From NCBI GenBank assembly GCA_029934915.1, contig JAOZLI010000025.1, positions 1 through 17,466 on the forward strand: DNA of 17,466 nucleotides, read 5' to 3'. The translations under genes and the position numbers were made by a program. This document shows, piece by piece, positions 14,662 to 17,466 of this stretch. Origin of the DNA: Desulfocapsa sp. Lineage in GTDB: Bacteria; Desulfobacterota; Desulfobulbia; Desulfobulbales; Desulfocapsaceae. The stretch's first letter is position 1, and every line of letters starts with the position of its first letter. A model generated the notes under the pieces. That model was not told where the DNA came from. It did no database searches and saw nothing but the letters and a program-made list of their open reading frames with translations.

Positions 14662-16074
14662 ATGCAATTTCTCCCTGAGTTAGCACTGTTGGGTGCAGGC
14701 CTTGTCATCTTTATGGTGAGCCTTGGTAAGACCAATGCTACCACCACAAGAAATATAGCCATTGGACTTGGTGCTGCAGTTTTTGGCGCCACGCTTTTGA
14801 GCTATTGCGCCGAAGGAAAGCTCTTTTATGGGGCCTACCAGGTTGACCTGTATTCTCAGGTTTTTAAAACCCTGATCGCAGGGTCCATGCTTGTGGTACT
14901 AATCCTCGGCCAAAATTTAAAGGGTGTCTCCGAGAAGGTGCATCCAGAGTACTACCTCTTTCTTTTTATGAGTGTACTTGGCCTTATGATGCTGGTTTCA
15001 AGTGTTGAACTGATTTCCATTTTCGTTGCACTTGAGCTTTCATCCTTTGCTGTCTACATTATGGTTCCCATGCGTGATGATGAAGGGAAGATCAGGTTCC
15101 AAATGGAAGCAGGAATCAAATACCTGCTCTTTGGCGTAACTGCAACCGGATTTATGCTTTTCGGTATGAGCTATATGTATGGCCTCACCGGCTCTACTGA
15201 CCTTGCTACTATTATTACACAATATTCCACCATGTGGACGCACCCTGCATATGTAATTTCTATGATGATGGTCTTGGCCGGGTTCTTTTATAAACTGGCG
15301 ATATTCCCCTTTCATTTCTGGGTACCAGATGTTTATGAGGGAGCCTCCAACGAGACCACAGCGTTTATAGCAACTGTTCCAAAACTTGCAGGAACAGCCA
15401 TGCTGATTAGACTTATTAGTCATATCACCGGAGACGGTCAGGTCATTACTAACGTTCTGTTAACATGTGCTGTTGCTTCCATGTTTTATGGTAATCTCTC
15501 AGCCCTTGTTCAAAAAGACGTAAAACGGATGCTCGGGTTCTCAGGAATAGCACATGCTGGTTTTGTTCTCCTTGGTATCCTGACCTTTCAAATCACTGGT
15601 TTTGCAAACGCCATGTATTACATCATTGGCTATGTAGTCATGAATCTTGCCTGCTTCCTTGTTATTTGTAATGTTTCTTCAAAAGGCGAGAATGTGATGA
15701 TAGAAGACCTATCCGGTCTTCACAAACGATCACCACTAATGGCCTTCACCTTAGCAGTAGGTCTCTTCGGCTTAGCCGGTATTCCCCCATTCGTTGGTTT
15801 TATGGGGAAATTTATGCTCCTCACCGGTGCTTTAAAGGAGGGATATATGGTCGTAGTTATCCTCGCAGCAATTAATACTGCAATCGCGATTTACTACTAC
15901 TTGTCTGTTATACGTGTTACCTATTGCAGTGAACCTGAGGAGCGAGGACTGGTTTCGCCGACTATGATGACAAGTGTCACTTCTGTATTTCTACTTATCA
16001 TTATTGTCGTCATGGGAGTTTCTCCTCAAAGATTTGTAGACTTTGCATCAACTGCCGTGCAGACAATTATGTAG
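14662..16074 (+). CDS. nuoN: Complex I antiporter-like subunit N
   Basis: Fourth antiporter-like subunit, expected nearest to NuoK. It has 470 residues and about 14 helices. Proton-path residues are E125 (VALELSSFAVYIMV), K211 (FFYKLAIFPFHFWVPDVYEG) and K241 (TVPKLAGTAML). NuoN features include the VPDVYEGAS block and the QKDVKRMLGFSGIAHAGF segment. A GAAGG ribosome-binding site lies upstream of the ATG, 28 bp after nuoM. It is the last gene of the operon, followed by an intrinsic terminator 32 bp downstream. Confidence 0.97.
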   Translation: MQFLPELALLGAGLVIFMVSLGKTNATTTRNIAIGLGAAVFGATLLSYCAEGKLFYGAYQVDLYSQVFKTLIAGSMLVVLILGQNLKGVSEKVHPEYYLFLFMSVLGLMMLVSSVELISIFVALELSSFAVYIMVPMRDDEGKIRFQMEAGIKYLLFGVTATGFMLFGMSYMYGLTGSTDLATIITQYSTMWTHPAYVISMMMVLAGFFYKLAIFPFHFWVPDVYEGASNETTAFIATVPKLAGTAMLIRLISHITGDGQVITNVLLTCAVASMFYGNLSALVQKDVKRMLGFSGIAHAGFVLLGILTFQITGFANAMYYIIGYVVMNLACFLVICNVSSKGENVMIEDLSGLHKRSPLMAFTLAVGLFGLAGIPPFVGFMGKFMLLTGALKEGYMVVVILAAINTAIAIYYYLSVIRVTYCSEPEERGLVSPTMMTSVTSVFLLIIIVVMGVSPQRFVDFASTAVQTIM

Positions 16075-16105
16075 CATCTCATTGTGACCTGACCAACTTA
16101 TATTA

Positions 16106-16146
16106 AAAAGCCTTGTGAGATAGCTCACAGGGCTTTTCTTTTTTTT
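16106..16146 (+). terminator. Intrinsic terminator of the nuo operon
   Basis: A 14-bp stem (16106-16119 with 16124-16137, one T:G pair) with a four-base ATAG loop ends in a T-rich run with one C (16134-16146). It lies just after nuoN and separates the operon from the coiled-coil gene. Confidence 0.93.
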
Positions 16147-16159
16147 AGTAAAAAATGTT

Positions 16160-16188
16160 TTTAGGAGACTGTTTAAATATAATATAAT
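16160..16188 (+). promoter_or_regulatory. Candidate promoter of the coiled-coil protein gene
   Basis: Two overlapping perfect TATAAT hexamers (16178-16183 and 16183-16188) lie in an AT-rich stretch. The second has TTTAGG (16160-16165) 17 bp upstream as a weak -35. This would leave a 5' leader of about 110 bases before the ATG at 16304. The rest of 16189-16290 is AT-rich with no clear structure. Confidence 0.35.
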
Positions 16189-16303
16189 TTCATATTAAAC
16201 ATATTTTGCTGTTTTTCTTTCTCATTTTTTGCTAACTTGTTCATAATCCATCACTTAAACACTATATGTGTTCATCTATATGAAACTGTCGGAGGAATAA
16301 TTT

Positions 16304-17314
16304 ATGAAAAACTTAGAGTTACGATCATCACTTATTAAATCAGGACTACTGCTAGGAATCTTCATCTTCTTAATCTACGCATTTGCAGTAGACGATTCTG
16401 GAGGAATCGGTGGTACCATCGGTTCTTTGTTTGCAGGTGTTACTTTTCTTATTGGTTTGAGTATCGCCATTGTTGTTAGTGTTGCAATTATGTTTGGTGT
16501 CTATTTTGGTATTCTGTATCTTTACAATCCTGCAATTTCTGCAAAAACCTTTGCTGAACTTAAGGTCTGCATTTCTGATGTATCCGAACAACTCTGTAGC
16601 TGTGATTCGTGCGGCATATCGGTCGCTACTTCAGTTACCCCAGTTATAACTGCCGATGATTTACAGCCACTTCAGGCTGCTCAGGATACCTTATCAGGAC
16701 AGCTTTCCAACGTAGGGTCAACAGTAGACTCTATTCAGAAAACTCTTACCGCACTTAACGCCTCAATCAGTACTGCTCAGGAGAGCATTGATGCAATTGG
16801 TGAGAAAACTGCCACTATTGAAGAAGAAATTGGAAATAAAGCCCCTGCTGATGCGATAGAAGATGTATCAAAAAAACTGACGGCAGACATCGCAACCATT
16901 AAAACTATGGTTCAACCTCTTAGTGACAAAATTGCCAGCCTTGAAGAAACAGTTGCCGGAATAGATCCTACCTCTGGTTCTGAAGAAACAAACAAGGCCA
17001 TAGAGGCACTCCAGAAGGATCTTGAAGCGCTAAAAAAAAAGTTAGCTGAAAAAGAAGCCAAAACTGAGTCAGCTGTTACAGCTGATAAAGAAACAACTGA
17101 AGATACAGACCATAAAATCCTATCTTATTTTACTAAGAAGGCCGATGAGAAGAAGTTTGTTACCTTGGTGAAGGATAGCGTAGAACAGAATATGACTTAT
17201 GCCCAGGTAGACGAATACCTGAATAAATCATTATCTAAAGCTGCCGCAAAGGTTATTTCAGAGCACCCTTCCCTTACTAAAGATTATATAAGGGAGTGCA
17301 GGCAAAAAAGCTAA
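16304..17314 (+). CDS. Membrane-anchored coiled-coil protein of unknown function
   Basis: I do not recognise this 336-residue protein. Two hydrophobic segments at the N-terminus (about 11-28 and 42-74) anchor it in the membrane. They are followed by a cysteine group C89, C98, C100, C103 (CISDVSEQLCSCDSCG), which could bind metal or form disulfides. Residues about 118-260 are rich in Ala, Ser, Glu, Lys and Ile with heptad-like spacing, suggesting a long coiled coil. A Lys/Glu/Thr-rich linker leads to a compact C-terminal part (about 270-336). A strong GGAGGAATA ribosome-binding site precedes the ATG. It has its own terminator and a candidate promoter, so it is a single-gene unit independent of nuo. 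Roles in envelope scaffolding or protein tethering are possible but not shown. Confidence 0.88.
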   Translation: MKNLELRSSLIKSGLLLGIFIFLIYAFAVDDSGGIGGTIGSLFAGVTFLIGLSIAIVVSVAIMFGVYFGILYLYNPAISAKTFAELKVCISDVSEQLCSCDSCGISVATSVTPVITADDLQPLQAAQDTLSGQLSNVGSTVDSIQKTLTALNASISTAQESIDAIGEKTATIEEEIGNKAPADAIEDVSKKLTADIATIKTMVQPLSDKIASLEETVAGIDPTSGSEETNKAIEALQKDLEALKKKLAEKEAKTESAVTADKETTEDTDHKILSYFTKKADEKKFVTLVKDSVEQNMTYAQVDEYLNKSLSKAAAKVISEHPSLTKDYIRECRQKS

Positions 17315-17344
17315 AACCTATTCGTCTGTTTTAACGTTTTATTT

Positions 17345-17383
17345 AAGCACTTTCAGAATTCAGTTTCTGAAAGTGCTTTTTTT
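17345..17383 (+). terminator. Intrinsic terminator after the coiled-coil gene
   Basis: A perfect 14-bp stem (17345-17358 with 17365-17378) with a six-base loop is followed by a T run to 17383. It lies 30 bp after the stop codon. Confidence 0.93.
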
Positions 17384-17396
17384 ATGCTTTTTATCA

Positions 17397-17425
17397 TTGA
17401 CAGGTTCCCTACAAAAGAGTAATTT
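17397..17425 (+). promoter_or_regulatory. Candidate promoter at the window end
   Basis: TTGACA (17397-17402) is a perfect -35 and is followed after 17 bp by TAATTT (17420-17425), a weak -10. It lies just after a terminator, where a new transcription unit is expected. Whatever it drives lies mostly beyond the window, and the last 40 bases show no identifiable gene. Confidence 0.35.
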
Positions 17426-17466
17426 GCCGCGGCCTTGAGGGAAACTTCAAAGCGTCAAAACTTGGA

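Noticed and set aside
15040..15423. A 127-codon minus-strand open frame within nuoN
   Set aside because: It is antisense to nuoN, His/Cys-rich, without recognisable domains or a plausible start region.
16255..16283. Small repeat ACAC-TATAT-GTGT and a repeated CTATAT before the coiled-coil gene
   Set aside because: Four-base arms in AT-rich sequence are easily found by chance, and nothing else supports an operator here.
1..17466. CRISPR array, insertion sequence, prophage or attachment site
   Set aside because: I saw no regularly spaced repeats, transposase or integrase motifs, or tRNA-end duplications. The tRNA-Gly 3' end is not repeated downstream in this window.

Overview
The window reads as a chromosomal segment of a moderately AT-rich Gram-negative bacterium, most likely a member of Desulfobacterota (the former Deltaproteobacteria, sulfate- or sulfur-metabolising relatives such as the Desulfobulbales). 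That placement is an inference from the complex I operon (no NuoE, NuoF or NuoG genes, four antiporter-like subunits) and from general protein style. No marker gene here settles it.

Layout. Positions 1-53 are the 3' part of tRNA-Gly(GCC) with its terminator. Positions 136-993 hold the ribosomal protein pair rplM-rpsI, closed by a strong intrinsic terminator. truA (1120-1878) follows as a separate unit and ends in a long hairpin that it shares with a convergent minus-strand pair: an aspartate/aromatic aminotransferase (1995-3188) and a YeiE-like LysR regulator (3302-4279). A 273-bp divergent control region (4280-4552) separates the regulator from the main feature, a 13-gene plus-strand operon from 4553 to 16074: nuoA-B-C-D-H-I-J-K-L1-(83-aa membrane protein)-L2-M-N, closed by an intrinsic terminator at 16106-16146. 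The last gene (16304-17314) is an unrecognised membrane-anchored coiled-coil protein with its own terminator.

How the genes work together. NuoB, C, D and I make the peripheral iron-sulfur/quinone module. NuoA, H, J, K and the antiporter-like L1, L2, M and N make the membrane arm. The NADH-oxidising module (NuoE, F, G) is not encoded here, so the complex may take electrons from ferredoxin or another donor, unless nuoEFG lies elsewhere. Four rather than three antiporter-like subunits suggest an enlarged pump or ion-translocating arm. Only L2 carries a NuoL-style C-terminal amphipathic arm, and it has Asn where the key TM7 Lys is expected. A small two-helix protein is translationally coupled between L1 and L2.

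Control. The region before nuoA contains two TGAATGA-type inverted repeats 28 bp apart, resembling TetR-family FadR operators, followed by a TTGACA box and a perfect 22-bp palindrome. This suggests regulated expression of the complex, possibly tied to fatty-acid or acyl-CoA status. There is no CRISPR array, insertion sequence, prophage or obvious transferred island. The most distinctive system in the window is the atypical complex I and its control region.
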